Shown piece after piece: positions 35,934 through 50,065 of a stretch of DNA of 64,000 nucleotides. Every line of letters begins with the position of its first letter. Position 1 is the stretch's first letter. The stretch comes from Streptosporangiaceae bacterium NEAU-GS5 (GTDB lineage: Bacteria > Actinomycetota > Actinomycetes > Streptosporangiales > Streptosporangiaceae). The position numbers and the translations under genes were made by a program. The DNA lies in NCBI GenBank assembly GCA_017592665.1, contig JAGFNW010000004.1, positions 186,001 to 250,000 of the forward strand. The letters are read 5' to 3'. The notes beneath the pieces are model-generated. The model saw only the letters and a list, made by a program, of their open reading frames with translations, did no database searches and was not told the origin of the DNA.

Positions 35934-37991
35934 TCAGATGACCTGGGCCTCCTGTATTACCGCCGGGAGGCGGAGCCGGGCGCGCAGCCAGGTCGTGGCC
36001 TCCGCGGGGGTCATCGGCTGGGCCAGCCACCAGCCCTGTCCCGCGTGGCAGCCCATCTCCCTGAGCAGGGCGGCGATCTCGCCGGACTCGACGCCCTCGG
36101 CAACAGAGGTCAGGCCGAGGGATCGGACCAGGTCGACGATGGAGCGCACGATCCGTTCGTCGTCCTCCGACTCGCCGAGCCGCCGGACGAACGACGCGTC
36201 GATCTTGACTTCGGAGACCGGGAGGCGCTGCAGCCGTACGAGAGAGGAGTAGCCCGTGCCGAAGTCGTCGAGGGCCAGGACGATGCCGAGGCGGGACAGG
36301 GTGCGGATCGTGTCGGCCGTGTAAGCCTGGTCGGTCATCAGGATGCGTTCGGTGACCTCGAGGTGAATGGCGTCGGCCGGCAGGCCGAGCCGGGCGAGCC
36401 CGGATTCCAGTTGGTCGGGCAGGCCGGAGTCGAGCAGGTCGCGGGCCGAGATGTTGACCGAGATCGGCACCTCGATGCCCGCGTGCCACCAGCGCGCCGC
36501 CTGGTCGAGGGCGAGGTTGATGACATGCTGGGTCAGCTCACGCATGAGGTAGGACTGCTCGGCCAGCGGCACGAACTCGACCGGCAGCACCGGCCCGCGC
36601 ACCGGGTGGAACCAGCGCAGCAGCGCCTCGACGCCTTCGACCTGCCCGTCCTCCAGGCAGACCTTCGGCTGGTAGTGCAGTTCGAGCTCGTTTTTGTCGA
36701 TGGCGCGGCGCAGGTCGCCCAGCAGGCCGAGCCGTTCGGGCGAGTTCCGGTCTTTGGCCGCGATGTAGAACTCGACGCCGGTGCGCCCTTCCTTGGCCAT
36801 GTACATGGCGACGTCGGCGCGTTGCAGCAGCAGCTCGAAGTCGGGCGCGTCGTCCGGGAAGAGCGCGATCCCGATGGAGGCGTCGAGGTCGAAGATCATG
36901 CCCTCGAGGCGTACCGGCTCGGTGAGCGCGACCCGCAGGCGGGAGGCGACCTCGCGCGCCGCGTGCGCGTCGCGGATCTGCGGCAGCAGCACCGCGAACT
37001 CGTCGCCGCCGAGGCGGGCGACCACATCCTTGGGACGTACGCTGTGGGTCAGCCGATGGGCCATGATCTGCAGCAGCCGGTCGCCGACGGGATGCCCGAG
37101 CGTGTCGTTGACCTCTTTGAAGCGGTCGAGGTCGAGCAGGAGCAGCCCGACGCGCTCGTCCTCGCGGGCCTCGTCCAGGGCCTCCTCGGTCTTGACGATC
37201 AGCATCTTGCGGTTGGGCAGGTTGGTCAGCCCGTCGTGGGTGGCCTGATGGTCGCGGCGCATCGAGAGGGTGGCGGTGAAGTAGACGGCCGCCAGCGGGG
37301 CCACGAACAGCGGCACGAGGCCGGGAGCGTTCTCCAGGACGACCACGACGAGCGGGGCGAGGCCGAGCAGCGCGCCGTAGACGAGGGCCTGCGGGCCGAT
37401 CGACGCGCGGACCACGCGGAGCAGCGGACGCCGTTCGTGCAGCGCCACAGCCCAGCAGACGAGCAGGCCGCGGACCGCGAAGTAGGCGCCTCCGGCCAGC
37501 AGAATGGCCGGAATGTCCTGTGGGCCGCCGGGCGTCCAGCTGTCGTCGGGCGTCGGCATGATCCTGAACGCGGCCAGGACCAGCGCCGAGGCCAGGCACG
37601 CGATCGTCACCTGCGCCACATTGAACGTGACGCGATGCAGCGACCTCCGGTGCGCCAGCCCGCTGATCACGACCGCGGTCGCCTGCACGAGCACGGCGAC
37701 CGAGAGACCCGAATGCATGAGCACGGCGAAGGTGAACATGGTCGACGTGGGGGTGCCGCCCACCAGCGTGGACGAACTGACCATGACGGGCCGGAGCTCG
37801 CCGAGCACGACGAGCAGCAGGATCATCCAGAACAGCACGCTCGTGACGGCCTCGCCCAGCGAGTCGAGGCCCAGCCTGACCTCGCACACGGTCAGGGCGA
37901 TCACGCCCAGGACGCTGGTCGAGGTCAAATAGGCCCACAGGGGCGTGCCGGGCCGGGGCCCGGTGTCGCGCGTGTCAGTCGGATCCGTCAT
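35934..37991 (-). CDS. Membrane GGDEF-EAL protein (cyclic di-GMP turnover)
   Basis: 685 residues. About eight membrane spans (1-255) lead to a GGDEF domain ([11 protein letters not shown]; about 260-420) and an EAL domain ([25 protein letters not shown]; about 430-680), all catalytic motifs intact. There is no PAS domain, unlike the other GGDEF-EAL protein at 23672. ATG 37991 ([11 protein letters not shown]) follows a GGGGGG ribosome-binding stretch by 10 nt. It ends 53 nt from gatC on the same strand side and is divergent from the cellulase. Confidence 0.88.
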   Translation of the reverse strand: MTDPTDTRDTGPRPGTPLWAYLTSTSVLGVIALTVCEVRLGLDSLGEAVTSVLFWMILLLVVLGELRPVMVSSSTLVGGTPTSTMFTFAVLMHSGLSVAVLVQATAVVISGLAHRRSLHRVTFNVAQVTIACLASALVLAAFRIMPTPDDSWTPGGPQDIPAILLAGGAYFAVRGLLVCWAVALHERRPLLRVVRASIGPQALVYGALLGLAPLVVVVLENAPGLVPLFVAPLAAVYFTATLSMRRDHQATHDGLTNLPNRKMLIVKTEEALDEAREDERVGLLLLDLDRFKEVNDTLGHPVGDRLLQIMAHRLTHSVRPKDVVARLGGDEFAVLLPQIRDAHAAREVASRLRVALTEPVRLEGMIFDLDASIGIALFPDDAPDFELLLQRADVAMYMAKEGRTGVEFYIAAKDRNSPERLGLLGDLRRAIDKNELELHYQPKVCLEDGQVEGVEALLRWFHPVRGPVLPVEFVPLAEQSYLMRELTQHVINLALDQAARWWHAGIEVPISVNISARDLLDSGLPDQLESGLARLGLPADAIHLEVTERILMTDQAYTADTIRTLSRLGIVLALDDFGTGYSSLVRLQRLPVSEVKIDASFVRRLGESEDDERIVRSIVDLVRSLGLTSVAEGVESGEIAALLREMGCHAGQGWWLAQPMTPAEATTWLRARLRLPAVIQEAQVI

Positions 37992-38137
37992 TAGTAAGAA
38001 ACCCCCCAAGAGGTCACTATGGGAGGGTACGGCCTCTGGGCCACTTCGCGAAACCAGTTGGGCACGGTCCGTTACTGCATATTTCCCGAGTTGCCCTTTC
38101 ATGTCGTGAAACTTTCAGCTCAGCCCGTGGACTGTGA

Positions 38138-39643
<1,506 letters not shown>

Positions 39644-39974
39644 CCCGCGAACTGGCCACCCACCCCCACCGGACGCGCCACCGAACCTCCAGGCGACGCG
39701 CCGGCTAGCCCCACCGGACGCGCCGCCCGGCATCCCGACTCACCGCCGCCCAGCGCGTCCGGGCCCGATATCGCAGGTCCTCGCCCCACCCCGCCCCTCC
39801 GGCGGGTCCCCGACGCCCGCCCGGCCAGACCCACGGCCGGGCGGGCCCGCGACCCGACCCACCCGCGCTCCCGATCACGATCTCGTGGGATGAGCTGGAG
39901 TTCTATACGTCTTTCGGGCGGGGATGTGTCCCGGCATGGAACTGGAAGGAACGGCCGGGAACGCCCAAAAAGGT
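39644..39974. other. C-rich intergenic region
   Basis: About 330 nt with no gene. It includes two copies of CCCCACCGGACGCGCC (around 39664 and 39711), several CACCGGACGC variants, and near the end CTATAC (39902-39907), a possible -10 for the methyltransferase gene. Confidence 0.5.
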
Positions 39975-40781
39975 ATGACAGTAGATTTCGACACGATCAA
40001 GCGATCGCAGCGTGCTGGCTGGGAAACCGGTGACTATACGCGCGTCGGCACCACTCTTCAGATCATGGCCGAGCTGTTGGTCGAGGCCGCGGACGTGCGG
40101 GCCGGCGAGCGCGTCCTGGACGTGGCCTGCGGCCAGGGCAACGTGGCGCTCGCCGCGGCGCGCCGTTTCGCCGTGGCCTCCGGCATCGACTATGCCAACA
40201 ACCTGCTGGCCCGTGGCTGGGAGCGCGCGGCCGCCGAGAACCTCGATGTGATCTTCTCGGAGGGCGACGCCGAGAACCTGCCGTTCGACGACGAAACCTT
40301 CGATCTCGTCGCGAGCACCGTGGGCGTCATGTTCGCGCCGAACCACCAGCGCGCCGCGGACCAGCTCGTACGTGTGACGCGCGTCGGCGGGAAGGTCGCC
40401 CTGGCCAGCTGGACCCCGGCCGGAATGATCGGCCACATGTTCAAGACCGTGTCGGGATGGGCGCCACCGCCCGCGGGTGTCCGCTCGCCCACGTTGTGGG
40501 GCACGCCCGAGCACCTGACCGAGCTCTTCGGCGACCGCGTCGAATGGATCCAGCTCGACAAGAAGGAGTACGTGTTCCGCTATCACTCACCGGAACACTT
40601 CTCCCACTGGTTCCGCCAGTTCTACGGCCCCATCACCCGACTCGCGGGCACCCTGTCCGGGGACGACGCCGACCGCTTCGCCTCCGAACTGGCTGACGTC
40701 GCCGACCGCTTCAACCGCGCCGACGACACCCTCGTCGCTCCCAGCGAATACCTAGAAGCAGTCGGCATCCGCCGCCACTAA
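39975..40781 (+). CDS. Class I SAM-dependent methyltransferase (Methyltransf_11 type)
   Basis: 268 residues. The SAM motif is VLDVACGQGNVALAAARR, followed by GIDYANNLLARG, EGDAENLPFDDETFDLVASTVGVMFAP and RVGGKVALASWTP, a UbiE-like family. The substrate is unknown. ATG 39975 (MTVDFDTIKRSQRAGWETGDY) matches the usual start of relatives; earlier in-frame ATGs at 39924 and 39936 are possible. It stands alone, followed by a repeat-rich intergenic region. Confidence 0.75.
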   Translation: MTVDFDTIKRSQRAGWETGDYTRVGTTLQIMAELLVEAADVRAGERVLDVACGQGNVALAAARRFAVASGIDYANNLLARGWERAAAENLDVIFSEGDAENLPFDDETFDLVASTVGVMFAPNHQRAADQLVRVTRVGGKVALASWTPAGMIGHMFKTVSGWAPPPAGVRSPTLWGTPEHLTELFGDRVEWIQLDKKEYVFRYHSPEHFSHWFRQFYGPITRLAGTLSGDDADRFASELADVADRFNRADDTLVAPSEYLEAVGIRRH

Positions 40782-41422
40782 CCGCCGCCGCCACTAACCG
40801 CCGCCGCCTGGGCCCGGCGCATCGCCCGACTCCACTCTGGTTCTCATCGCCCGACTCCACTTTGGTTCTCATCACCCGACTCCACTCTGGTTCTCATCAC
40901 CCGACTCCACTCTGGTTCTCATCACCCGACTCCACTCTGGTTCTTAGGGCCGCCCGCTACCGAGCCTCCGGGTCCGGGGATCTCGAGTCGTCGGGATCGA
41001 TTCCCCGGCGAACGCCCCCGCCACCTCGCCGTCAGCCGACCCCACCACCTCGTAGGCCGGCCGCCCCCGCCACCCTCGCAGGCCGGCCGCCCCCAGCTTC
41101 GGGCCTTGCCCAAAGCTGGGGCCCGGCCAAGCGCCTGGCTTGCCAATTCCTAGAACGCAGACCGACGGCGCTGTCGAGGCAATGGGTCGGTGGCGCCAGA
41201 GCGAGGCCGGCCCAGACTGGCACAGAGGCCAAATGCGCGACTGCACAGCGCGCGGGCGGCGGCCGAGCGGGCCACGATGACCAGCCGACGCAGCGACTCG
41301 GGGGCGAGTGCGGGTGCGGGTGCCTAGGAATCGGCGGGGTCGGCGGACGTCGCGGGTGCCCGGACGCGGCGGGCTCCGGGACGCCGCCGGCTCCGGGGGC
41401 GGGCGGGGCTTGGGGCGGCGGG
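40782..41422. other. Gene-free region with repeats between methyltransferase and ligA
   Basis: 640 nt between convergent genes. It contains five tandem 25-bp repeats (40820-40944), GC-rich text with no credible reading frame, and a 9-bp stem CCCCAGCTT/AAGCTGGGG (41091-41121) that may be a terminator. Confidence 0.6.
40820..40944. repeat. Five tandem copies of a 25-bp unit
   Basis: The unit starts CATCACCCGACTCC and ends TGGTTCT. Copies begin at 40820, 40845, 40870, 40895 and 40920 with no spacers; copies 1 and 2 differ by one to two bases (CATCGC; TTTGG), copies 3 to 5 are identical. No reading frame is preserved. Confidence 0.9.
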
Positions 41423-43666
<2,244 letters not shown>

Positions 43667-43672
43667 TCAAAC

Positions 43673-43702
43673 GACCCTCAACGACCCTCGTTGACCCTCG
43701 TT
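43673..43702 (-). repeat. Three 10-bp direct repeats upstream of ligA
   Basis: Minus-strand AACGAGGGTC, AACGAGGGTC, GTTGAGGGTC in tandem, starting about 22 nt before the ligA ATG and running away from it. They could be a protein-binding array or sit in the untranslated leader. Confidence 0.55.
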
Positions 43703-43794
43703 AACTCTGGGGAAACCGTACAACCGACGACCGACATTCGCAGGAGCCGTGCCCGAGGACTCGGCACGGCTCCCGTCGAACATTTCCGTAAGTG

Positions 43795-44220
43795 TCAGCC
43801 CCCGGGCGCCCAAACGCCGTCGTAGGCCGAGCACTTGCCGGAGATCTTGTGGCTGGTCCCGCGACAGACCTTTGCCTCCACCGAGAAGCCCTCGAGCCCG
43901 TGCAGGCTGAGCTTCTTCGACGTGTTGGAGCACGTGTGGAAGGTCCGGTAGACGCGGTGAGCCGTGCCGATATCGGTGAGCCGGAAGCGGATCCACGAGC
44001 AGCCCGCGTGGCCGGGCACGTCGTACAGCTTGCCGGTGAGGTCGATCTGGCCGCCCTCGATCTCCTTGACCTTGCCCAGGGCCTTGGCCTTGTGGTCGGT
44101 CGAGAAGATCGTCCCCCAGTTCCACGTGTCGCCGGGGCTTTGAGCGTACGCTGCGGCCGGGGCTGCGAGCCCGAGGATGGCCGCGGCGGCGAACCCGGCG
44201 AAGAGCGGCTTACGTGGCAT
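43795..44220 (-). CDS. Small secreted protein of unknown function
   Basis: 141 residues. Signal peptide KPLFAGFAAAAILGLAAPAAAYA ends near residue 26 before QSPGDTW. The mature part is predicted beta-rich with four cysteines (GCSWIRF, HTCSN, KVCRG, GKCSAY) that could form two disulfides. I do not recognise a family. ATG 44220 has AGGAG 9 nt upstream. It lies between ligA and a MetE-like gene, all on the minus strand. Confidence 0.75.
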   Translation of the reverse strand: MPRKPLFAGFAAAAILGLAAPAAAYAQSPGDTWNWGTIFSTDHKAKALGKVKEIEGGQIDLTGKLYDVPGHAGCSWIRFRLTDIGTAHRVYRTFHTCSNTSKKLSLHGLEGFSVEAKVCRGTSHKISGKCSAYDGVWAPGG

Positions 44221-44322
44221 TTCACTGTCTCCTGATCTGAAGTGCCGCACCCCGATAGATCTGAGGCGCCCGCACCTGGAAGGTGCTGCACTAAGAGATA
44301 GAAGATCCCGGTTGCAAACCGC

Positions 44323-45345
44323 TTAAGGCTCCATTTCCTGGCCGCCCATCTCCGGGTCTTCACGGAGGACGTGCGCGGCCTCGCGGCATCTGGCCAGGGC
44401 GGCCCTGGCGTACGCGGGGGACGCGCCGGCCAGGCCGCACGCCGGGGTCAGCACCACCTGCGCGGCCAGCCTCCCGACCGGGAACCCGAGCCGCCGCCAC
44501 AGCTCGATCGCCGGCCGCGCGACCTTGCCCTTGTCCGGCAGCCGCGTGTCGACGCCCGGCACGACCCCGAGGAACAACCCCATCCCGGCCTCGATCGTCT
44601 CGCCGATCTGGTCCTCGTCACGGCGGCGCAACCGCGACCCGTCGACCGAGACGCCACGCGCGCCGGCCGTGCGGATCACCTCGAACGGCACCCCGGACGC
44701 GCAGCAGTGCACGATCCCGAAATGCCCGGCCAGGACCTCTCCCAGCCGCTCGAACGCCACCTGCGGATCGACCGGGGCCAGCCGCCCGAACCCGGACGCC
44801 GTGGGAACGGTGCCGGTCAGCGCTCCCGGCAGGCCGGGCTCGTCCAGCTGCAGCACGATCTCGGTCGCCCCCGGCACTCGCCGCCGCACGTCCGCGACGT
44901 GCTGGCGGAGCCCTTCGGCCAGCGACTCGGTCAGGTCGCGTACGGCTCCCGCATCGGCGAGCGCCTTGTCGCCGTACCGCAGCTCGACCGCGCCCGCGAA
45001 CGTCCACGGCCCGCAGGCCTGGATCTTCAGCGGTCCCTCGTACGTCTGAGCGACCTCCTCGAGCCCGTCCAGATCACGCACGAGATGGTCGCGAGCCCGT
45101 TTGAAGTCGCGCCCCGGCCGGTCGGCGAAACGCCAGCCCGACGGCTGGACCTCGACCGGCAGCTCGACGAGGAGCGCCGCGGTCCGCCCCACCAGGTCGG
45201 CGCCGACGCCCCTGCCCGGAAGCTCCGGCAAGTACGGCAGGGCCGGCGCCTCGCCGAAGACGACCCGCAACGCCTCCAGGTGGTCATCTCCTGGATGGGA
45301 TCCCACGCCGGTCGCCGCGGCCTCGGCCCACGGGAAGTCGCTCAT
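44323..45345 (-). CDS. MetE-like (cobalamin-independent methionine synthase C-terminal fold) protein
   Basis: 340 residues, less than half of full MetE, matching only its catalytic C-terminal barrel. Zinc ligands are suggested by IVHCCASGV and LTPACGLAG, and the N terminus has ATGVGSHPG. Such stand-alone proteins occur widely in actinobacteria; some transfer methyl groups from corrinoid or other donors rather than folate, so methionine synthesis is not certain. It is divergent, 23 nt apart, from the MBL-fold gene. Confidence 0.8.
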   Translation of the reverse strand: MSDFPWAEAAATGVGSHPGDDHLEALRVVFGEAPALPYLPELPGRGVGADLVGRTAALLVELPVEVQPSGWRFADRPGRDFKRARDHLVRDLDGLEEVAQTYEGPLKIQACGPWTFAGAVELRYGDKALADAGAVRDLTESLAEGLRQHVADVRRRVPGATEIVLQLDEPGLPGALTGTVPTASGFGRLAPVDPQVAFERLGEVLAGHFGIVHCCASGVPFEVIRTAGARGVSVDGSRLRRRDEDQIGETIEAGMGLFLGVVPGVDTRLPDKGKVARPAIELWRRLGFPVGRLAAQVVLTPACGLAGASPAYARAALARCREAAHVLREDPEMGGQEMEP

Positions 45346-45368
45346 GGGCCGAAGCCTAGTGTTGGCCT

Positions 45369-45998
45369 ATGAAGCTCACGAAATTCGGGCACGCGTGCTG
45401 GCGCGTCGAGAAGGACGGCCGGACGCTGGTGATCGACCCGGGCTCGTTCTCCGGTGACTCGCTCATCGACGGCGCCGACGCCGTGCTCGTCACCCACGAG
45501 CACTTCGACCACTTCAACGAAGAGCTGCTCAAGGCGGCCGGCGCCGGTGTGGAGATCTGGGCCTGCCCGCCCGTGGCGGCGAAGCTGGGCGACGCCCAGG
45601 CCAAGGTCCAGGCCGTACGCCACGGGGACGGGTTCACGACGGCCGGGTTCGGGGTGAAGGTCGTCGGCGAGTGGCACGCCCGGGTCCATCCCGACATTCC
45701 CATCATCGAGAACGTCGGATTCCTTCTGGACGACGAGGTGTTCTATCCCGGAGACGCGCTGACCCCGCCTGGTGCGGACGTGCCGACGCTCCTGGTCCCG
45801 ACCAACGCACCGTGGTTGAAGGGGATGGAGATGATCGAGTATCTGCGTGCCGTGCGTCCCACACGGGCCTACTCCACGCACGACGGCCTGGCAAACGAGA
45901 TCGGGCTCGGTCTCATCGACACATGGCTCGACATGGAGTCGAAGAAGCAGAACGGCGAATTCCGGCGGATCGCCCCCGGCGGATCGGTGGAGATCTAG
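45369..45998 (+). CDS. MBL-fold metal-dependent hydrolase (UPF0173-like)
   Basis: 209 residues. The zinc-binding HEHFDH (43-48), further [16 protein letters not shown] and STHDGL give the metallo-beta-lactamase fold of the UlaG/UPF0173 branch. Substrate unknown. ATG 45369 lies 6 nt after TAGTGT, a leaderless arrangement. The 3' end overlaps mnmA by 4 nt tail to tail. Confidence 0.85.
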   Translation: MKLTKFGHACWRVEKDGRTLVIDPGSFSGDSLIDGADAVLVTHEHFDHFNEELLKAAGAGVEIWACPPVAAKLGDAQAKVQAVRHGDGFTTAGFGVKVVGEWHARVHPDIPIIENVGFLLDDEVFYPGDALTPPGADVPTLLVPTNAPWLKGMEMIEYLRAVRPTRAYSTHDGLANEIGLGLIDTWLDMESKKQNGEFRRIAPGGSVEI

Positions 45999-47059
45999 GC
46001 GATCGTGGCGGAGCCGATCACGGTGTCGCCCAAGTACAGCACGGCGCCCTGGCCGGCGGCCACGCCGCTTGCCGGGGTGTCGAGCTCGATGTGCAGCTCG
46101 TCGCCGGACACCTGGGCCCGGCACGCGTACACCTCGCCGTGGGCGCGCAGCTGGACCAGGCAGGCCAGTGGCTCGACCGGCGGGTCGGCGGGGCCGTTCC
46201 ACACGGGGCGCACGCCGACGATCGAACGCACCGCGAGCGCCTCGCGCGGGCCGACCGTGACCGTGTTGGAGACCGGCTCGATGGACAGCACATACCTCGG
46301 GCGGCCGTCGGCGGCCGGTCGGTCGATCCGGAGGCCCTTGCGCTGGCCTACGGTGAATCCGTAGGCGCCCTGGTGGGCGCCGACGACCTCGCCGGACAGC
46401 GCGTCGACGATCGGCCCGTCGGCGGCGCCGAGCCGGTCGGCGAGGAAGGCGCGGGTGTCGCCGTCGGCGATGAAGCAGATGTCGTGGCTGTCGGGCTTGT
46501 CGGCGACCGTGAGCCCGCGCCGGGCGGCCTCGGCCCTGACCTCGGTCTTGGTCGAGTCGCCCAGCGGGAAGATCGCGTGGCCGAGCTGCTCACGGGTGAG
46601 CACGCCGAGCACGTAGGACTGGTCCTTGCCGGCGTCGACCGACCGGCTCAGCACGCCGCCGTCGAGCCGGGCGTGATGGCCGGTGGCGACCGCGTCGAAG
46701 CCGAGCGCCAGGGCCCGGTCGAGCACGGCCGTGAACTTGATCTTCTCGTTGCAGCGCAGGCACGGATTGGGCGTGCGGCCGGCCGCGTACTCGCCGACGA
46801 AATCCTCGACCACGTCGCGGTGGAAGCGCTCGGCCATGTCCCACACGTAGAACGGGATGCCGATCACGTCGGCGGCGCGGCGCGCGTCCCGCGAGTCTTC
46901 AATGGTGCAGCAGCCCCTGGCGCCCGTCCGATAGGACTGGGGGTTGGCGGACAGGGCGAGATGGACGCCGGTCACCTCGTGCCCGGCCTCGGCGATCCGG
47001 GCGGCGGCCACGGCGGAGTCGACGCCGCCGGACATGGCGGCCAGCACACGCAATCCCAT
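45995..47059 (-). CDS. mnmA: tRNA-specific 2-thiouridylase
   Basis: 354 residues. SGGVDS (10-15) is the PP-loop that activates U34 of tRNA with ATP; the catalytic cysteines lie in [14 protein letters not shown] and [10 protein letters not shown]. The C-terminal beta-barrel completes the family length. It needs sulfur from a cysteine desulfurase, encoded nearby on the other strand (47782-48936). Confidence 0.95.
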   Translation of the reverse strand: MGLRVLAAMSGGVDSAVAAARIAEAGHEVTGVHLALSANPQSYRTGARGCCTIEDSRDARRAADVIGIPFYVWDMAERFHRDVVEDFVGEYAAGRTPNPCLRCNEKIKFTAVLDRALALGFDAVATGHHARLDGGVLSRSVDAGKDQSYVLGVLTREQLGHAIFPLGDSTKTEVRAEAARRGLTVADKPDSHDICFIADGDTRAFLADRLGAADGPIVDALSGEVVGAHQGAYGFTVGQRKGLRIDRPAADGRPRYVLSIEPVSNTVTVGPREALAVRSIVGVRPVWNGPADPPVEPLACLVQLRAHGEVYACRAQVSGDELHIELDTPASGVAAGQGAVLYLGDTVIGSATIA

Positions 47060-47204
47060 AGTTCCTCCAGGTTACCTGCCACGCCGCGAGCGCCGGGCCG
47101 GTGTGTTTCGGCCGTACGCGGCTGGGCAGACATCTGCCGGTCGCCCTTGTGGGAACAAGGCCCGGCGGGGGCGACCACCAGCGCTTGACTCACATAAGGG
47201 CAGG

Positions 47205-47699
47205 TCAGAGCAGGGCGAGCAGGCGCCGCCTGAGCGCGTCGTGGTCGGTTGAGACGCCCGGGCAGTGCGCCGCGATCTCCCACAGTCCCCCACAGGCGAG
47301 CCGCACGACGCGTGAGGCCTCGGGGTCGAGCTCGGCCCCGATCCCCTGGCTGTGCCAGCGCTCCATCGCCTCCCGGAGCGGGGCGAGCAGGTGGGGGTCG
47401 CCCGACGCGCCGGTCACCACGGCCCACCGTTTCAGCCGCCCGGCGGTGATGGCCGCGATCGTGGCGTCGAGATAGGCCTTGGTGTAGGTGTCCTGCCGCT
47501 GGGCCTCGACGAGCGCGTCGAATTCCGCGATCAACCGCTCGATCATGCCGCTGATCAGGGATTGCTTGCTCGCGAAGTGATAGAGGAGGCCGCCTTTGCT
47601 GACTCCGGCGCGCTCGGCGACCGCGGCCAGCGTCAGCCCCTGGGCGCCCTGCTCGTCGAGCAGCTCTTCAGCCGCGTCGAGCAGCGCTTCCCGCCTCAT
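47205..47699 (-). CDS. TetR-family transcriptional regulator
   Basis: 164 residues. Helix-turn-helix at about 20-45 ([28 protein letters not shown]) with a TetR-type C-terminal helical domain (about 55-164). The ligand is unknown. It is divergent from the cysteine desulfurase gene and may regulate it or itself; mnmA follows 145 nt downstream on the same strand. Confidence 0.88.
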   Translation of the reverse strand: MRREALLDAAEELLDEQGAQGLTLAAVAERAGVSKGGLLYHFASKQSLISGMIERLIAEFDALVEAQRQDTYTKAYLDATIAAITAGRLKRWAVVTGASGDPHLLAPLREAMERWHSQGIGAELDPEASRVVRLACGGLWEIAAHCPGVSTDHDALRRRLLALL

Positions 47700-47711
47700 G
47701 AACGCGACTAT

Positions 47712-47725
47712 ACCGGCCGGACGGT
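47712..47725. promoter_or_regulatory. Possible TetR operator
   Basis: ACCGGCCGGACGGT, an imperfect palindrome (ACCG...CGGT) 12 nt before the TetR start within the 82-nt divergent gap. Short G+C-rich palindromes of this kind are common TetR sites, but chance is possible at this base composition. Confidence 0.4.
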
Positions 47726-47781
47726 TAAGTGGCCAGCCAGGCTACTCTTGGATAGTTGTATGTGCATCGACTGGAGGAGCC

Positions 47782-48936
47782 GTGGCCACTGCCTACCTGG
47801 ATCATGCCGCGACCACGCCCATGCTCCCCGAGGCGATCGAGGCGATGACCGCGCAACTCGCCCAGGTCGGCAACGCGTCCTCGCTGCACGCCTCCGGCAG
47901 GCGTACGCGCCGGGTGGTCGAGGAGTCCCGGGAGACGATCGCCTGCGCGCTCGGCGCCCGGCCGAGCGAGGTGGTGTTCACCTCCGGCGGCACCGAGGCC
48001 GACAACCTGGCGATCAAGGGCCTCTTCTGGGCGCGCCGCCGCCCCCGGGTCCTGATCAGCGCGGTCGAGCACCACGCCACGCTCGACTCGGCGCACTGGC
48101 TCGCCGACCACGCGGGCGCGCGCGTCGAGCCGCTCCCCGTCGACGAGCACGGCCGCGTCCACCCCGACACGCTCCGGGCCGCCATCGAGCGCGACCCGTC
48201 CGACGTGGCGCTGGTCAGCGTCATGTGGGCGAACAACGAGGTGGGCACGGTTCAGCCGGTCAAGGTGCTGACGGCCATCGCGCACGACCACGGCATCCCG
48301 TTCCACACCGACGCCGTCCAGGCGGTCGGGCAGCTGCCGATCTCGTTCGCCGGGTCCGGAGTGGACGCCATGACCATCTCGGGCCACAAGGTGGGCGGCC
48401 CCATCGGCGTGGGCGCGCTGCTGCTGGCCCGCGGCGTCGATCCGGTGCCCGTGCTGCACGGCGGCGGCCAGGAGCGTGACGTCCGATCCGGCACGCTCGA
48501 CGCGCCCGCCATCGCCGGCTTCGCCGCGGCCGTGGCCGCCTCGGTCGAGCGGCAGGCCGAGAGCGCGCAGCGGCTCGCCGCCCTGCGCGACACCCTCATC
48601 GACCGCGTACGGCAAGCGGTGCCCGACGTCATCCTCAACGGAGACCCGGCCGACCGGCTCCCCGGCAACGCGCACTTCTCGTTTCCCGGGTGCGAGGGCG
48701 ACGCGCTGCTCATGCTGCTCGACGCCAAGGGCGTGGAGTGCTCGACCGGCTCGGCCTGCTCGGCGGGCGTCGCCCAGCCCTCGCACGTCCTGCTGGCCAT
48801 GGGCCAGTCGGCCGACCAGGCCCGCGGCTCGCTGCGCTTCTCCCTCGGCCACACCTCGGCCGAGGAGGACGTCGACCGGCTCGCCGAGGTCATCGCGGGC
48901 GTCGTCATCCGCGCCCGGCGCGCCGGTCTGACCTGA
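47782..48936 (+). CDS. Cysteine desulfurase
   Basis: 384 residues. The PLP lysine is in SGHKVGG (K203); the persulfide-forming cysteine is in [21 protein letters not shown] and [15 protein letters not shown] identify the IscS/NifS class. It probably supplies sulfur for MnmA-dependent tRNA thiolation, as the genes are neighbours, and maybe iron-sulfur clusters. GTG 47782 has GGAGGAG 3 nt upstream. Confidence 0.92.
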   Translation: MATAYLDHAATTPMLPEAIEAMTAQLAQVGNASSLHASGRRTRRVVEESRETIACALGARPSEVVFTSGGTEADNLAIKGLFWARRRPRVLISAVEHHATLDSAHWLADHAGARVEPLPVDEHGRVHPDTLRAAIERDPSDVALVSVMWANNEVGTVQPVKVLTAIAHDHGIPFHTDAVQAVGQLPISFAGSGVDAMTISGHKVGGPIGVGALLLARGVDPVPVLHGGGQERDVRSGTLDAPAIAGFAAAVAASVERQAESAQRLAALRDTLIDRVRQAVPDVILNGDPADRLPGNAHFSFPGCEGDALLMLLDAKGVECSTGSACSAGVAQPSHVLLAMGQSADQARGSLRFSLGHTSAEEDVDRLAEVIAGVVIRARRAGLT

Positions 48937-48951
48937 CCATCCTCAGGAGTC

Positions 48952-49992
48952 TTACGACAAGAACGGCGCTACCGCCGACCACGACGGGTCGAGTTCGGCG
49001 TCGACGCGCGCCTTGCCTTCCTGCCAGGTCGCGGCGAGCTCCTTCAGCTCGGCCACGGTCTCGCCGCCCGGATCGGCGTACACATGGATGACGCGGGCGC
49101 CTTCGGCGCTGATCTGGGCGACCAGCACGGCCGTCGGGCTCTTGGCCAGGTGGGCCGTCAGCCGTTCTTCGAAGTCGCGCAGGGCCTCGACCGACGCCTC
49201 CGTGGGCTGCCCGTCGGCGTCGGCGTGGCCGTACGGCAGCGTGACGGCCACGTGCTGGTCGAGGAGCGGGTGGTCGACCGGGCGGAGCGGGTAGCGGGCG
49301 GTGGCCGTCAGAGGCTTCCCAGCCGCCGTCTGGCCTTCGAGGAAGGCCCACTGCTCGTCCTGGAAGCCGTCGGCCACGTCGGCGACGACGGCCGGCAGGT
49401 GGATCGCGGGAACCGCGTCGATCGGCTCGAACTCGGCCGCGACGATGTCGCCGACCCAGCGGGCCACCTCGTCTTCGCCGAGCAGCCAGTCGAGCGCGAG
49501 GAGCGTGGTCTCCAGCCGCGTGTCGTCATCGATGTCTTGAAATATCGGGTGGTAGGCAGCGATGTCGACGCGGGGTGTGCCGGGCGGGACCCGCAACCCG
49601 AACACGAGGCCGTCGAGACCGAAGTCGTGCCCGTTGACGTCGACCGAGATCTCCGTGCCCGGGGGAAGCGGCTGCCGGGACGGGTGGAACTCCCAGCTCT
49701 CGTCGCCCTCGGGCGCGGCCAGCGCCCAGCGGTGCGCGAACGACCGGAGCTCAGGGTTTCCCGACGCGCTCACCACGAGCGAGTGCTGTGCCAGCCGGCC
49801 CGGCTCGACCTCCCACAACAGCGAAGGGTCGAGCGCGGACACGGCGGGGCCGACGAGGTCGGCGAGACCGGCCGCGTCACCCGCTTCGACCAGCGCGTCC
49901 ACTTGGGGACGCGTGTCGTCCCACCACGCCCAGAAGTCGGCGATGAGCTCCTCCGGCTTGGCCGGCTCGCTCTTGCGCCCGAACAGTCGCAT
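48952..49992 (-). CDS. Conserved hypothetical protein (DUF695-like?)
   Basis: 346 residues, no signal peptide or membrane span. It starts MRLFGRKSEPAKPEELIADFWAWWD and ends with SWSAVAPFLS. The central WEFHPSRQPLPPG and ALDWLLGEDEVARWVGDI regions are reminiscent of DUF695-type proteins; I cannot assign a function. ATG 49992 lies 8 nt after TAAGAT, suggesting a leaderless transcript. It ends 15 nt from the convergent cysteine desulfurase and starts 73 nt beyond etfA. Confidence 0.7.
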   Translation of the reverse strand: MRLFGRKSEPAKPEELIADFWAWWDDTRPQVDALVEAGDAAGLADLVGPAVSALDPSLLWEVEPGRLAQHSLVVSASGNPELRSFAHRWALAAPEGDESWEFHPSRQPLPPGTEISVDVNGHDFGLDGLVFGLRVPPGTPRVDIAAYHPIFQDIDDDTRLETTLLALDWLLGEDEVARWVGDIVAAEFEPIDAVPAIHLPAVVADVADGFQDEQWAFLEGQTAAGKPLTATARYPLRPVDHPLLDQHVAVTLPYGHADADGQPTEASVEALRDFEERLTAHLAKSPTAVLVAQISAEGARVIHVYADPGGETVAELKELAATWQEGKARVDAELDPSWSAVAPFLS

Positions 49993-50065
49993 GGCGCCAC
50001 ATCTTAAGGGGTTGAGCCCGCCACGAGCTCGCCGGGGATCCCGTACAAGATCATGGCGGGGCGGC

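Noticed and set aside
40820-40944. Tandem repeats considered as a CRISPR array
   Set aside because: The copies are directly contiguous with no spacers, are not palindromic and there are no cas genes.
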